This document shows, piece after piece, positions 1 to 11,215 of a stretch of DNA of 64,000 bases; position 1 is the stretch's first letter; each line of letters starts with the position of its first letter. A program made the translations under genes and the position numbers. The notes below the pieces were generated by a model. That model made no database searches and was not told the DNA's origin. It saw only the letters and a list, made by a program, of their open reading frames with translations. The stretch is from Lagopus muta (Eukaryota; Chordata; Aves; Galliformes; Phasianidae). The DNA lies in NCBI RefSeq assembly GCF_023343835.1, contig NC_064437.1, positions 29,487,001 through 29,551,000 of the forward strand, written 5' to 3'.

Positions 1-25
1 AAAAAAAAAAAAAAAAAAAAAAAAA
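1..25. repeat. Poly(A) run at window edge
   Basis: The first 25 bases are all A. This could be the tail of a retroposed element lying outside the window or a simple homopolymer; the left side is not visible. Confidence 0.9.
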
Positions 26-227
26 GTATAGTGAGCAGACATCACAATCTGAAGTTCCAGACTATTAATTTGTTAATAGTACAGTTTGCTGTTAAAAGAT
101 CTCTTCAGTGTCTGAGACGCTATTTGTTGGTAGTCATTTTGGGTTTCTTGAAATACATGGCAACATTCCAATCAAACAAACCTGCCTTCATTTTTATTTT
201 TTTTCCCACCCCAAAAAAATCATTTTA

Positions 228-247
228 CTTGGAGGAAAAAAAAACAA

Positions 248-278
<31 letters not shown>

Positions 279-305
279 ACAAAAAAAAAAACAAAAAAAA
301 AACAT
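228..305. repeat. A-rich (AAAAC)n-like simple repeat
   Basis: About 78 bases made of A-runs separated by single C residues. It lies directly beside the 3' terminus of the minus-strand CR1 copy and produces spurious lysine-rich reading frames. Confidence 0.85.
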
Positions 306-312
306 TTTACTT

Positions 313-3300
313 GGATTCTTAGACTCACAGAATGGCTTAGGTTGGAAGGGACCATAAAGATCGTCTGTTTCCAGCACCCTGGTTGCCACCTACCAGATCA
401 GGTTGCCTGGGGCTCTATCTAGGCTGGCCTCGATGCCCACGGGGATCCCACAGCTTCTCTCGGTGGCCTGTGACAGGCATCTCTACGCTCTGAGAAAAGA
501 ATCCCCTCCTAGCTTTAAACTAAAATAGGGGAGATTTAGGTTAGAACTGTTCCCTGTTGTTCTGTATATGCCTGCATAAGAAGTTGATCTGCCTTTAAGT
601 ATTGGAAGGTCACAATGAGATCTCCCCAGATCTGTCTTCTCCAAGCTGAACCACTTTAGCTCTCTCAGCCATCCTTCATAGGAAAGGTGCTCCAGCTCTC
701 TGATCGTCTTAATGGTCTTCTGGACCTGCTCCAACACCTCCACATCTTTCTTATGGTGCAGTATTCCAGATGAGGTCTCACAAGGGTGGGCTTGAGCTGG
801 ACAATTGCTTCCTTCTCCCTGCTGGCCACTCCTGATGCAGCCCAGGACACAGTCAGCCTTGTGGGCTGTAAATACAAACTTTTCATCCACTAGGACCCTA
901 AGTCTCCCAGGTCTGCTCTGAATAAATGTCTGGCATTCTCCTGACCCAGGTGCAGCATATTACACTTTGCCTTCTTGAAACTCATTAGCTTCATATGCAT
1001 CCATTTTTCAGAGCTTGTCCTTTGGATGGCACCCCTTCCTTTATCATGTCAGCTGAAGCACTTGGCATGGTGTCATTTGAAAACTTGCTGCAGGGGTACT
1101 TGCCTTTGCTCTCTAGCTCATTGATAAGAGTACTGATCCTAGAATGGAGTCCTGAAGGATGTCTGCCCCCTGTTCTCACCTCCATAATGCCATTGACCAA
1201 AACCCTCTGGATGTGACCATCCAACCTATTCCTCATTGACCAAATAGTCCACACTTAGTTTCTCTCTGATTTAAAGGTAAGGATGTGACGTGGTACCGTG
1301 TCTAAGGCCTTGCAGAAGGTAGATGACATCAGTTGCTCATTCTTTGTCCGCTGATGGCATTACTCCATCGTAGAAGGCTGCCAGTTTGTCAGGCACACCG
1401 TGTCCTTGGTTGGCTGTCTCAGATCAGCTCCTTGCCTTGCACATGCCTTGTTGTAGTTCCCAGAGTGTTCTGTTCCACAGTCTTCCTAGGAATAAAGATA
1501 AGGCTCATCAGTGTGTGAAAACCCAGGTTTTCCTTTCTCACTTAAAAATGAGAGTGATGATTCATTTTTCCAAATCACCAGAGACTTTGCTTGACAGCCA
1601 TGAATTTTCAAATATGATGGAGAGTGATTTGGCAACCACATCAACTGCTCCTTCCAGACCTGGGATATATGTCATCTGGCTGCATAGATTTGTAATGTTC
1701 ACTCTTACAAGACAGCATTGGACTTATTTTTCCCAGTGGGAGGGATTTGGCTCCTTCAGCTCCAAGCTACATGTTTAAGGATGTGAGAAACATGGGAAGC
1801 CTGACCACGAGTGAAGACCGAGGCAAAGAACTTTCTGCGTACCTCAGCCTTGTCCGTGTCTGCTGTTCCTTGTTGTCAAGGAGAGTGTATCTCAGAGGGT
1901 ATGCTCTCCTTTGCCTGTCCCTTCTGACCAGCATACCTGTAGAATCTCGTAATTTTTTCATGTCCCTCACCAAGTTTTGTTCCATGTATGCCTTGGCTTT
2001 CCTAATCCTATCTCTACACATCCAGATGACACCCCTGGATTCTTCCCAGGGGTGAAATCTCATCCGATAATTCCTTCAACAGTCAGAAATTTGTCAGAAC
2101 TTCTCCTCAAGTTCAGGATCCCAACTTATCTCCTTGCTAGGCCCGTGTTCCTGAGAACATGAAATCAGCCAAGCATGATCCCTATGGCTCAGACTGCCTC
2201 CATTTTTAACCTCTTTAATGAACTCTGCATTGGTGAGCGAGGTCCAGAAATGCTTCACATCTATTTGGACTGCTCAATACCTGGACCAGGAAGTTATCCT
2301 CAATTATTACAGTCCCCTGGATTGCTTACAGCCTCCTGTGTTGCTTTCTCAGTAGGCCTCCATGTGGTTGAAGTCTCCTATCGGGATGAGAGCCTGTGAG
2401 CATGATGCTTCTTGTAGTTGAAGCAAGAAGGCGTGATCCGCAGGCTGCCTTCAGCTGGTGGCCTGTAGTAGATCTGATCACCAGAAGTTTTTCATTGGTC
2501 TGATCCTCCATTTTTACCCACCAGCTCTTAACCTGACCGTGGCTGTTTCCTTAACATGGAGGATGCTTCCACACCCCTCCTTCCCTGTTCTTCTCTTCTG
2601 AAATACTTGTAGCCCTTGGTTATAGTGTCTCACTTGAGCATTTCATCCTACCACGTCTCCATGACAGCAATTAGGTCATAGCTTTTTAATTGCACCACGG
2701 CTTCCAGCTCCTGTTTATTCCCCACTCTTTGTGTTGCTGTGGCGGCACTTCAGTGGGGCCGTCAATCAGCCTTGTTACCTTCTTGGAGGAGCATAGTTCC
2801 TTCATGACAGTTCAGAGCCTTTCCTCTGCTGCTCCATAGAGTGATAGTGATGGTGTTCGCTGGCCCTTCTCTATCACTGAGAAGTACATCCCTTTTCCCT
2901 ATCAAATGTAGTTTAAAGTTCTAGTTGTCAGCCCAGCCAGCTTTCTGTACAGAATATTCTTGCCCCTCTTTGTCAGTTGTGCCCTATCCTACATCTACAT
3001 ACCCAGTGTCTGGTGGTATTTCCAAAGTAATGAAACGCCAAATGTGACAGCATCCACACAGCAATTGTGCACCTCACCTGTGCATCTCCTTTTTCCTGGG
3101 TCCCAGTCTCAAGCTGGGATGATAATGGAGAACGCAACCTGCAGTCCCAATCCCTCTGACATCCACCTGAGGGAAATAAAGTTTCCTGATATTTTGTAGT
3201 TCTCATTGTAGCCTCATGTTACCCAGCTTGAAAGAGCAGCAATGGGTAATATCCTCTGGCTTTATTAGCCTTGGAGCTTCCTCTTGCTGTCATGAATGCA

Positions 3301-4042
3301 GGTCTCTGGCAGACAGCAAACCTATCTGGAGAGATTGTCCAGGTGGCAAATGCGTACCTCAATGTCTCTGAGCGAGGAGTCTCCAATTATTAACACCCTT
3401 TGCCTTTTTTTGGTGACACTGGATCTAATAAAGGTATTTGGTTGGACCAGTTCAGTGTGTCTTCCTGCATCTGCACTCCAACCCATGCCGTCTACTCTTT
3501 GCTCCCAGTCTCCTATTTGTTGTTGGGTCATTTTAGGGGCTGTGGGGAGGCTCCTCTGCTTCAACCAAAGCCCAGGGTTCAGTCTCGCCATCTGCCATCT
3601 TGCCATCTGCCTCCTCAAGGTTGGAAGCTTGCTTTACCTTCTGTCCTTTGCAGGGACTTGAGGCAGTGCTGTTGTTCTGCCCATGTCACCGCATGATACC
3701 ATCTTCATATGACATCATGATGTTTTTCTCTCAGATTCCTGGACACTTCTCTGTCTGGTAATTTCCTCTCCAAACATGTCTGGCTGCTTGAACACCTGTA
3801 CCTGTGACACATCCCTCTGTCCTCATGCCCTGGCTTGCCTTCCACTTCCTGGGCTCTACAACCAAGGATCTGGGCAGCTCTGTCACTCTTTGGGACACCT
3901 GGCTCTGGGAGCACGCATCAGCCCGGAAAGGTTGTGGTGCCCTGTCAGTCTGGCTGTTGTGCTGGGTTATTACCATCAATAGAAGGCTGCACCCTGCTGC
4001 GCCTGCAGCTCTCCCTGCAGATCCTGAAATTCCTTGTGCAAC
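313..4042 (-). mobile_element. CR1: CR1 LINE, nearly full length, decayed
   Basis: This is a non-LTR retrotransposon read on the minus strand. The 3' end at about 313-400 is the complement of the CR1 tail (GGTTGGAAGGGACC motif). Going upstream in the sense direction, reverse transcriptase peptides lie at about 480-1260 (RNRLDGHIQRVLVNG, the CR1 palm/thumb region) and about 1770-2060. An endonuclease motif lies near 2330-2400 (ALIPIGDFNH, matching the GDFNH core). ORF1 lies at 3320-3980 with the esterase-like RVLIIGDSSLRD motif, and a coiled-coil-like segment runs to about 4040 beside a poly(T) run. All frames carry stops and frameshifts, so the copy is dead. In the family, ORF1 binds RNA and carries an esterase-like domain, and ORF2 supplies endonuclease and reverse transcriptase. 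Exact ends are approximate because the copy is old. Confidence 0.8.
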
Positions 4043-4043
4043 A

Positions 4044-4062
4044 TTTTTTTTTTTTTTTTTTT
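4044..4062. repeat. Poly(T) run
   Basis: A homopolymer of about 19 T residues at the 5' boundary of the minus-strand CR1. Confidence 0.85.
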
Positions 4063-4799
4063 AATAGAATGCCTAATTTGTTCATTTTGATCCTGAGTAG
4101 TGTGGACTCTGCTGCATTTCCCATTTATGCACACATTACTTTTCTGAGTAGTTAATACCCCATAGTTTTTTCCTTCCCACTTATTTTTGCCTACAAGTCT
4201 CAAATAAAGCCACTATCTTTTTGAAGTTCTGAAAAATAAATTACTTAGCTATTATGTGTCTTATGAATCCCAGAAAATGATCTGGATTACAGCAAAGCTG
4301 ATCTTTTCTAACACACATTAAATTATTTTCAATGCATACATAAACAAGCGTGGCATACTGCTGAAACGCAATGAGCCCTTTGGTGGGGAGTGCTGGTGAG
4401 CACAAACTACTGCACTGCTAGCAAGTCCTTACACTTGTCTTCAAGATACCCTTCTGAATGTTGCCTAAAGTGGCATACCTTCAGCCTTGCTATGGAATAT
4501 ATTCCCAATCGTCAGCTACTTTGATTCTACTAAACCCACCCACAGCCAGACAGCCCTGCTTTGAACACAGCATCTATGTGAAAGTGAACTGTCCCAAGAT
4601 GGAAAGCTTTAACCCCTGCCTTTGTGATGCTCTCATGATCCAGTGCAGGTTTTCCCTCTGGAGTTCCACTGGACATTCTCACTGCAGTGGTGGCACACGG
4701 AGATACCCTGCAGTTGCAGCACACCACAGCAATGTCACTCACTCGTGGCAGTGAGGATGAGGAGGGAGGACTGCCTCCAAGCTTTGTCTGAGGACAGGC

Positions 4800-5900
4800 G
4801 GCCGGCTCCACACTTCAAGACCACCTGCCTCCTCCAGAAAAGAGAGGAGGGTGATAGCCACAGGTGGCTCCCTGCTGAGGAGCTGAGGGCACAATATGTC
4901 TGCCTGCCCCTACCTGCAGGGAGCTGTGCTGCTTCCCTGGGACCCGAATCAGGGATATCTCTGATATTTTCTGATGTCAGGGATATCTCTAAAAAACTGC
5001 CTAGTCTGATCCACGCCTCTGATTATAATCCTCCATTGATAGTCCAGGCTGGCAGTGATGAGGTCACCAACAGAAGCCTGAGGACTGTGAAAAATGATTT
5101 TAGGGGACTGGGGAGGTTAGTTGATGGAGCAGGCATACAGGCAGCATTTGCCTGTATTCCTACGGGGCGGGGAAGGACCTGAGAGGAGCAGGAAAATCAA
5201 CCATATAAAGACATGACTGATAGGCTGGTGCAAACACAGGAATTTTGGGTTCTTTGATTATGGCGGTCTGCTCGGCACCTGGCAGGAGGGCTGCTGATGA
5301 TATCACCTGTCCCAAAGGGAAACAGATCCTTGCCCAGGAGCTGGCAGGACTTGTAGAGAGGGCTTTAAAGTAGATATGAAGGGGAAGGGGATAAAGCCAG
5401 GCCAGCCAGAAATGAGCCTGGGGGAGCGGTAATGGGATTAGGGGTGAGGCAAGGGGCTCAGCTGTAGTGCATCTGCACCAATGCACGCAGCATGGGCAAC
5501 AAAAAGAAGAGTTGTGTGGCAGGGTAACTGTGACCAAGCTGCCATTACAGAAATGTGGTGGGACCGCTCCCACGACTGGAGTGCTGCAATGGTTGGCTAC
5601 AAACTCTTAGGAAGGATAGGCAAGGAAGGAGAGGTGGCTGAACTTGTGGCTGGGGATGATGAGGTGGAATCCCTATGGGAAAAGATCAAGGGAAGGGCTG
5701 ACAGGGCAGACATCCTGGTGGGTGTCTGTTGCAGATCGCCAAACCAGGATGAAGAAAGATGAGGAGTTCTGTGAGCAGCTGGCAGGAGCTGTGTGCCATC
5801 TGTGTGATTGCCAGCCCTTGACCTCACAGGGGGCTTCAACTTCCTGACATATGCTGGGAACACAGCATGCAGCATCTGATGCACAGACTCAGATGTGAAC
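4800..5900 (+). mobile_element. CR1: CR1 LINE fragment (ORF1 end and endonuclease start)
   Basis: On the plus strand, the peptide at about 5035-5180 (IVQAGSDEVTNRSL, then RTVKNDFRGLG) matches the esterase-like C-terminal half of CR1 ORF1. The stretch at about 5540-5760 (ITEMWWDRSHDWSA, VESLWEKIKG, GVCCRSPNQDEE) matches the N-terminal endonuclease of CR1 ORF2, continuing out of frame to about 5890 with the expected DFN-region remnant. Stops interrupt both frames and the reverse transcriptase and 3' end are absent, so this is an internal fragment. It points towards the 41-bp repeat array that follows. Confidence 0.75.
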
Positions 5901-6199
5901 AATCCAAATCATTTATTACAAGTTCTCACATCACTTATATTCCTTCACAAGTTTTCTTTCTCTAGCTTTCCCACCCATGCCTACAACTTTCCCACCCACC
6001 TTTCCATGCCAGCAGAGCATTCTACAAACACTCCTTAGCCGCTCATGTGGGCACTTATCCAATCAGAGCCATCAGACGTTCTTTCTTCTTCCGGAGGTCT
6101 CTTTGGTTCTCATGCCTTGCTCCATGGCTGTAGCTCTGAGCAGTATTTCTTGTATTCCAGCAGTGCACTGGTCCGTCCAGGCCCTGTGCTGGACATTCC

Positions 6200-6435
6200 A
6201 GCTTCGGATTGCTGCCTCACATCTCTGCCCCACATCCCAGCCCCACATCATTGCCCCACATCCCTGCGCCGCATCCCCACCATTCATCCTATCCTCACAT
6301 CCCAGCCCCATAAAATCCGCAAATCCCAGATTCACATTCCTGACCCAATCTCTGCCCCAATACCTGTAAATGCCCCACACCCCAGCCCCCAATCCATATC
6401 CCATCCTCAAATCTCAGCCCCAAATAACTGCTCCT
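6200..6435. repeat. Degenerate CCCCACATCCCAG-type minisatellite
   Basis: Irregular tandem runs of C-rich words such as CCCCACATCC, CCAGCCCC and CCCCAAT. Similar C-rich low-complexity sequence recurs at 10.06-10.32 and 34.2-34.5 kb. Confidence 0.65.
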
Positions 6436-6439
6436 ATTC

Positions 6440-7560
6440 TGGTATTTCTTGGAGAAAATATCACATATTTGGGATCAAACAGGTATTTCTAGGAGAGAAT
6501 GCCATATATTTGGGAGAAAACAGTTATTTTTGAGAAAAAATGTCATATCTTTGGGAGAAAACTGGGTGAAAAATTTACAAATTTGGGAGAAAAAACATTT
6601 CTGGGAGAGAGTTTCATATATTTTTAGGAGAAAGCTTGTATTTCTGGAAGAAAATAACAAATGTTTTGGAAAAGCATGTTTTTCTGCAAGAAAATGTCAT
6701 ACTTCTTATGTGAAACTGGTATCTTTTGGTGGAAAAGTCATATATTTGGGAGAAATCAGGTATTTCTTGCAGAAAATGACATATTTCAGTAAGAAAATGG
6801 CATATTTCTTGGAGAAAATGGGTATTTCTGGGAGAAAATATAATATATTTTGCAAAAAAACTGGTATTTGTGGGAGAAAATGTCACAATATTGGGAAAAA
6901 ATGTGATATTTAGGATTGAAAAGTAGTATTTCTGAGAGAAAATGCCATCTATTTGGGGGAAAAATGGTATTGTTTGGAGAAAGTACCTTCTATTGGGACT
7001 GAAAACTGGTATTCTTAGAGAAAATGTCTTTGTTTCATGAGAAAACTGATATTTCTTGGAGAAAATGTTGTGTATTTGAGAGAAACCTGGTATTTCTGGG
7101 AGACAATGTCTCATTTTTGTGAGAAATCTGGTATTTCATTTTAGGGATATTTGGGAGAAAACTGGTATTGTTTGGAGAAAATGCTGTCTTTTTGAAGGAA
7201 AACTGATACTGCTTGGAGAACATGTGCTGTTCTTGTGAGAAAACTGGTATTTCTTGGAGAACATGTCTTATTTTTGTGAGAAACCTGGCATTTCTTTGAG
7301 AAAATGTCTCATACTTGTGAGAAATCGGGTGTTTCTTTTTAGGGATATTTGGGAGAAAACTGGGATTTCCTGGAGAAAATGCCTTCTTTTTGTGAGAAAA
7401 CTGATATTTCTTTGAGAAAATGTCATATATTTGAAGAAAAGTGGGTATTTCTGGGAGAAAATGTCATAAATAGGGGAAAAAAACTGGTATTTTTGAGTGA
7501 AAGTGTAGTCTTTTTGGTCCGAATTCTCCGATTCTTGGAGAAAATGCCTTAGTTTGGAGT
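6440..7560. repeat. PO41/CNM-like tandem repeat array (about 41 bp)
   Basis: About 1.1 kb of tandem sequence in which GAGAAAA blocks recur roughly every 20 bp. Two alternating half-units (TATTTGGGAGAAAACTGG and TATTTCTGGGAGAAAATG) give a 41-bp higher period. The reverse complement of the block is TTTTCTC, the hallmark of the galliform PO41 and chicken nuclear-membrane (CNM) repeats, which are also related in design to W-chromosome XhoI/EcoRI family units. Units are diverged from each other. The family assignment rests on motif recall and not on alignment. Confidence 0.75.
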
Positions 7561-7737
7561 TCACCCAGCAGGCTTTGCCCAAAGCAGAATGACCTGTGGG
7601 CACACAGTCCACCAGGTGGAAGTGACCATAGCTGGACACAGCAGCAGGTTGAGCAGCACTCTTGAGGGAAATCCTCACCGTGAACAAAGGCCCAGAAAAA
7701 GAGAGCAGCTTGTCCCTGGGTACACAAAGTAAGGTTG

Positions 7738-8244
7738 TGTCAACGGTTTACGGGCTGGTTCGGCCCGGTTCCGTGACCAGCAGGGCGAAAGGATCTGCAG
7801 ATCCGCGCCACCAGAAAAGGGAAACAGGGGACCCCAAAATACTTGAAAACAACAGCACTGTTCTGAGGTGGAACAAATGATTTACTAAATATAGTATTAG
7901 CAAAATACGATGAGAGAGAGAGAGAGAGTCTGTCTGGATGGTAGATAGACCTCACCACAATGCTGAGGTGAGAAGTGCAGTCCAGTTGAGTGACTGAAGA
8001 AAAGCAGACTGCGAAGTGCAGATGGCGAAGCGCAGACAGCGAAGAGCAGACGGCGAAGAGCAGGCGAAGAAGAAGAAGGTCAGGTGACCTTGCACAGAGT
8101 TATATCTCCTTGCTGACCGCAAAGCCTCCTGGGGAAATGTAGTTCTTGTTGGACGAACATTCGGCAGAAGTCAAACCCCCCCCAGTGCATTACATGATGT
8201 TATGGTGTGGAATACTGATGACCAAAAATCATAGAACCATGACA
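7738..8244 (-). mobile_element. Solo LTR of an endogenous retrovirus
   Basis: A 507-bp element with perfect inverted termini (TGTCA...TGACA) flanked by a 5-bp direct repeat GGTTG (7733-7737 and 8245-8249), the signature of retroviral integration. The sense strand is inferred to be minus: the U3-like end (TGTCATGGTTCTATG) lies at 8244 and a TATA-like ATATAA lies near 8100. The interior holds a (GA)n run at about 7911-7928 and a short tandem array of GCAGACNGCGAAG-type units at about 8005-8080. No internal coding region is present, so it is a solo LTR. Its 5' part resembles the LTR at 54.8 kb. Confidence 0.8.
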
Positions 8245-9825
8245 GGTTGCCTTTTCTGATCTGTTACCTCTCAGGCGGTGCCTTCAGCTGTGTGATTGCT
8301 CTGCAGGAAGTGCTGATGTTCTGCATTTAACCTTATCGTTCATCTTGTTTTAAAGCTTACAGGCAACCTTAATTTCTACAGCCCTGTGCTTTGTGCCACA
8401 AGAACTCTCCAGTTTCTCCCCGTGATGTGAGACTGTAATGTGTCTACTCTACGCCAGGTTCTTCTCCTTTCATTTTAAAGTAGGAAAATTCATTTCTGGG
8501 CCAGGAGAAGAAGAAATGCAACAATCTTCCCTGCACTGCTCAGTTTGCCTGAGTTGCCAAGTGCTTCTCATTTTTCTTGTACCTTTCAATTCCAAGTACG
8601 CATTTTCCCAAAAACAAAAGAATTCAGAAGTAACCACGTACAGTTAAGTAAGCAACTTCAGTATTTATTTCTGATTGTGGCAATTACGTCAGTTCAGAAG
8701 TCACACTTAATTTATGGTGCCTGCTTTAATTCTGACAAAGGTTGCAGTTGCAGCTGACTTCCCAAGGCTGCAGTATGTGGTGATGGCACAGCCTCAGGCT
8801 TCTGCATTTGTGCTAATGCCACATTTCCTTCCTCTGTCTCGCAGGTCAGCTGGTGCTAGAAGTGGACGGCATCCAGTGTGAATGAAGGTCAGAGTAGGAG
8901 CAGCTGCTGATGGAAGGAAGGAAGTGCAGGCTAACGGACCAGTGAAGGCAGCAGTGATGCTGGGGGGCACTTGCAGAAGAACACAAGGAGCTCCTCAGCA
9001 GGAAAGCCACAGCAGCGGCAGCGGGCGGCCCAGTAGATGAAGATCGGCCCCGTGCAGTTCCTGGTGCAGCGGGAGATAGACATGACCATAGCCGACCAGT
9101 ATGGCTACCTGTAACCCTGCGCTCTTCGCCAGCCCCACAGCATAAGGCAGTGTTCCAGGGGAACTGCCAGTGGCCCCATCCCTCCCCTCCAGAACCGAGC
9201 CATCCTCTGGAGTCATCATGGCAGTGGGATGAAACGTCATCTGGGCCATCAACCATTGTGGATGGGAATTTTAGGATTATTGTCATTGCTGTTACTCATT
9301 GTTTTCCATGATACATTATTAAAAGCTTTGTGTTCCCTTTGCCACATCTCTGCCTGCAGTCATTTGTGCCGTATCTCAGCCCCCCAGCTCTCCATGCCCT
9401 CCGGGGCAGGATGGGGCACCAGAGATGGCCCATGGTCTCCCTTAGCTGCCACCAGCAGCCCCAGCCCTCCTCTTTCCCTGCAGTCCTTTGTGCAGCGGGA
9501 TGCAGAGGGCGTTTCACACAGCTCTCCTGCGCTGCCCATGAATTGCTGTGGGGATGGGCAGCAGGCATGGGCAGATGGAGGGGAATCATCCTGGCTCACT
9601 GTGGCCAGAAGAGACTCCAGCAGGGGCAGTTCCCATGGAGAGGTGAAGCAGGGGCGGCTGGGCCTGCTGTGCAGATAGGCATAAAGATACCTCCCACACC
9701 ACAGCCCCTCTGCCCCCACACTGTTTGGCTCCTGCCAGTTTTGTCTTCAGACAGGGACCCAACCAACTCTGTACACACAGCAGGATTTGCCATCTGGCGG
9801 CCGATCACCAGTGCTGCCTCATAGG
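8245..9825. other. Unassigned unique sequence with exon-like stretch
   Basis: No repeat or gene is identified. A pyrimidine-rich CAG at about 8840 is followed by moderately GC-rich sequence to 9120 that contains short open stretches (for example GQLVLEVDGIQCE and QFLVQREIDMTIADQYGYL in different frames). None continues for more than about 40 codons without a frame change, and I do not recognise them. Confidence 0.3.
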
Positions 9826-10065
9826 GCTCGGTGCTGGGGCCACTTCTATTGAACACATTTATCAATGATCTTGATGAGGGGATTAAGGGCACCCTCAGTG
9901 CATTCACAGTTGGCACAAGGCTGGGAGGGAGAGCTGACCTACCGAAGGGAAAGGCGCTGCAGAGGGACCTGCACAGACCAGATCGATTGTATGGTTGGGT
10001 TGTGGTTGGATTTAATTATCTTGAAGCTCTTTTCCAACCTGAGTGATTCCACGGTTCTATGATCC
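9826..10065 (+). mobile_element. CR1: CR1 LINE, internally deleted 3' fragment
   Basis: The first part encodes the reverse transcriptase peptide [18 protein letters not shown], a CR1 hallmark. The last 70 bases are the CR1 3' tail (TTTTCCAACCTGAGTGATTC, GTTCTATGATCC). The intervening reverse transcriptase C-terminus and most of the 3' UTR are missing. Confidence 0.8.
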
Positions 10066-10325
10066 CGTATCCATTTCAAGTCCATCCCATATCCAAAGTC
10101 CATCTCATATATATCCCAATTCCTGATATCCCATTCCATATCCATACCCCCACAGCCCACATCCCAATCACACATTCCACACCCCAATCCCACATCCTAT
10201 ATCCCACATCCCAATCCCAATTCCAAATCTCAATCCCAGTCCCTCATCCCAAGCCCATCACACACCTGTCCATCTCAATCCCTCATCTCAATTGCATTCC
10301 CATATTCCCGATCCCAATCCCATCC
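10060..10325. repeat. CCCATATCC/CCCAATCC minisatellite
   Basis: Degenerate tandem words ATCCCATATCC, CCCAATCCC and CCACATCCC, beginning exactly where the CR1 tail ends. Open frames across it are low-complexity artefacts. Confidence 0.7.
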
Positions 10326-10369
10326 CCTATGGCAACAGAGAGCATTCCGAGGCTGCCCGACCCCAGTAG

Positions 10370-10510
10370 CCGCTCCGCCCCGCCCCCGGCCTCTCATTGG
10401 TTAGAGGAACTTCCACGTCAGTTCGTGCCTCTCACTGGTCAGCAGCAGTTCCGGCCCGCCTCCATTCTCTTATTGGTCAGCAGTAGCGCCTCCTGCTCCG
10501 ATTGGCTGAG
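10370..10510 (+). promoter_or_regulatory. CCAAT-rich, CpG-rich promoter-like block
   Basis: The block contains a GC-box (CCGCCCCGCCCCC), three inverted CCAAT boxes (ATTGG at 10396, 10472 and 10501) and a CRE-like ACGTCA at 10415. It is followed within 80 bp by a consensus splice donor (CAG|GTGAGT at 10583/10584). This arrangement is typical of a TATA-less vertebrate promoter driving rightward transcription. Confidence 0.6.
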
Positions 10511-11215
10511 AAGACAACGACAAAAAGAGAGGAGTGTGGAACTCAAGAAGATTTCTCTGAGAGCTGCCGCTGCACGTGCGCAGGTGAGTCCTTGGTGAGC
10601 GCAAGACACGGCTCTTGCTGTGCTCAGTGCCTCCGTCTGTCAGACATGAAAGTTATTGCAGAGTCCCAGGGCAAGCAATGTAATAGAAAAACACCCAGCT
10701 GTGTGTTTGAGGAAATCAGCTGTCGGTGAGAGCTGCCCAGGAGAGCTTGGATGCCTTCCTCCGGCTTGAGAAGGACACTATTGGTAACGGCTGAAGGGTT
10801 TTGCTGTGATAAAGAGCCTTGCCATGTCGGGCACTGTGACTTTAGAAACCTCGTTCCCCCAGCAGAGCTTGAATCTTACCATAGGCAGCTGTTCTGGGAA
10901 GTAATGTCAGTGACCTGAATGTCAGGAACATGCTGTTCCGCATGGGGCCGTTCTGGAAGGTTTACTGATCAGACTTTCTTAATGAGATCACCCTAGATTG
11001 TTTCTGTCCTATTTCTATACTTGTTTTCTTTCTTTCCAGTGTTCCTCAATGAACAGCCTTGTGGAGATTATGCAGAAGCTGCAACTGAAGGACTGAGAGG
11101 AAGAGCAGCAGAAGGCAGCAGCTGCAGTGCATGGTGTTACAGGGTAGTGTTCCGAATGCCGCCTTACTTGGCACTCCAAATTTGGTTGTGGTCAATAAAA
11201 AATAGTCGCAATTAG
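10506..11215 (+). other. Putative short two-exon transcript
   Basis: Downstream of the CCAAT/GC-box block, exon 1 would end at 10583 (CAG|GTGAGTCC). A strong polypyrimidine tract and CAG acceptor end at 11039, and an AATAAA signal lies at 11194-11199. The spliced product would be only about 250 nt. The first ATG in exon 2 opens a 15-codon frame (MNSLVEIMQKLQLKD). After the stop, other frames continue with a charged and alanine-rich stretch, as if a longer coding exon had decayed. I do not recognise the protein. It could be a non-coding RNA, a micropeptide gene or a degenerated gene copy. Confidence 0.35.

Noticed and set aside
6440-7560. CRISPR-like appearance of regularly spaced short repeats
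   Set aside because: The spacers are themselves repetitive, the context is a vertebrate genome with CR1 elements, and no cas genes exist. It is a satellite array.
6449-7687. Several 60-166 codon frames rich in Phe, Lys and Glu
   Set aside because: They arise from the 41-bp tandem array, where the repeat period is compatible with long open frames on both strands.
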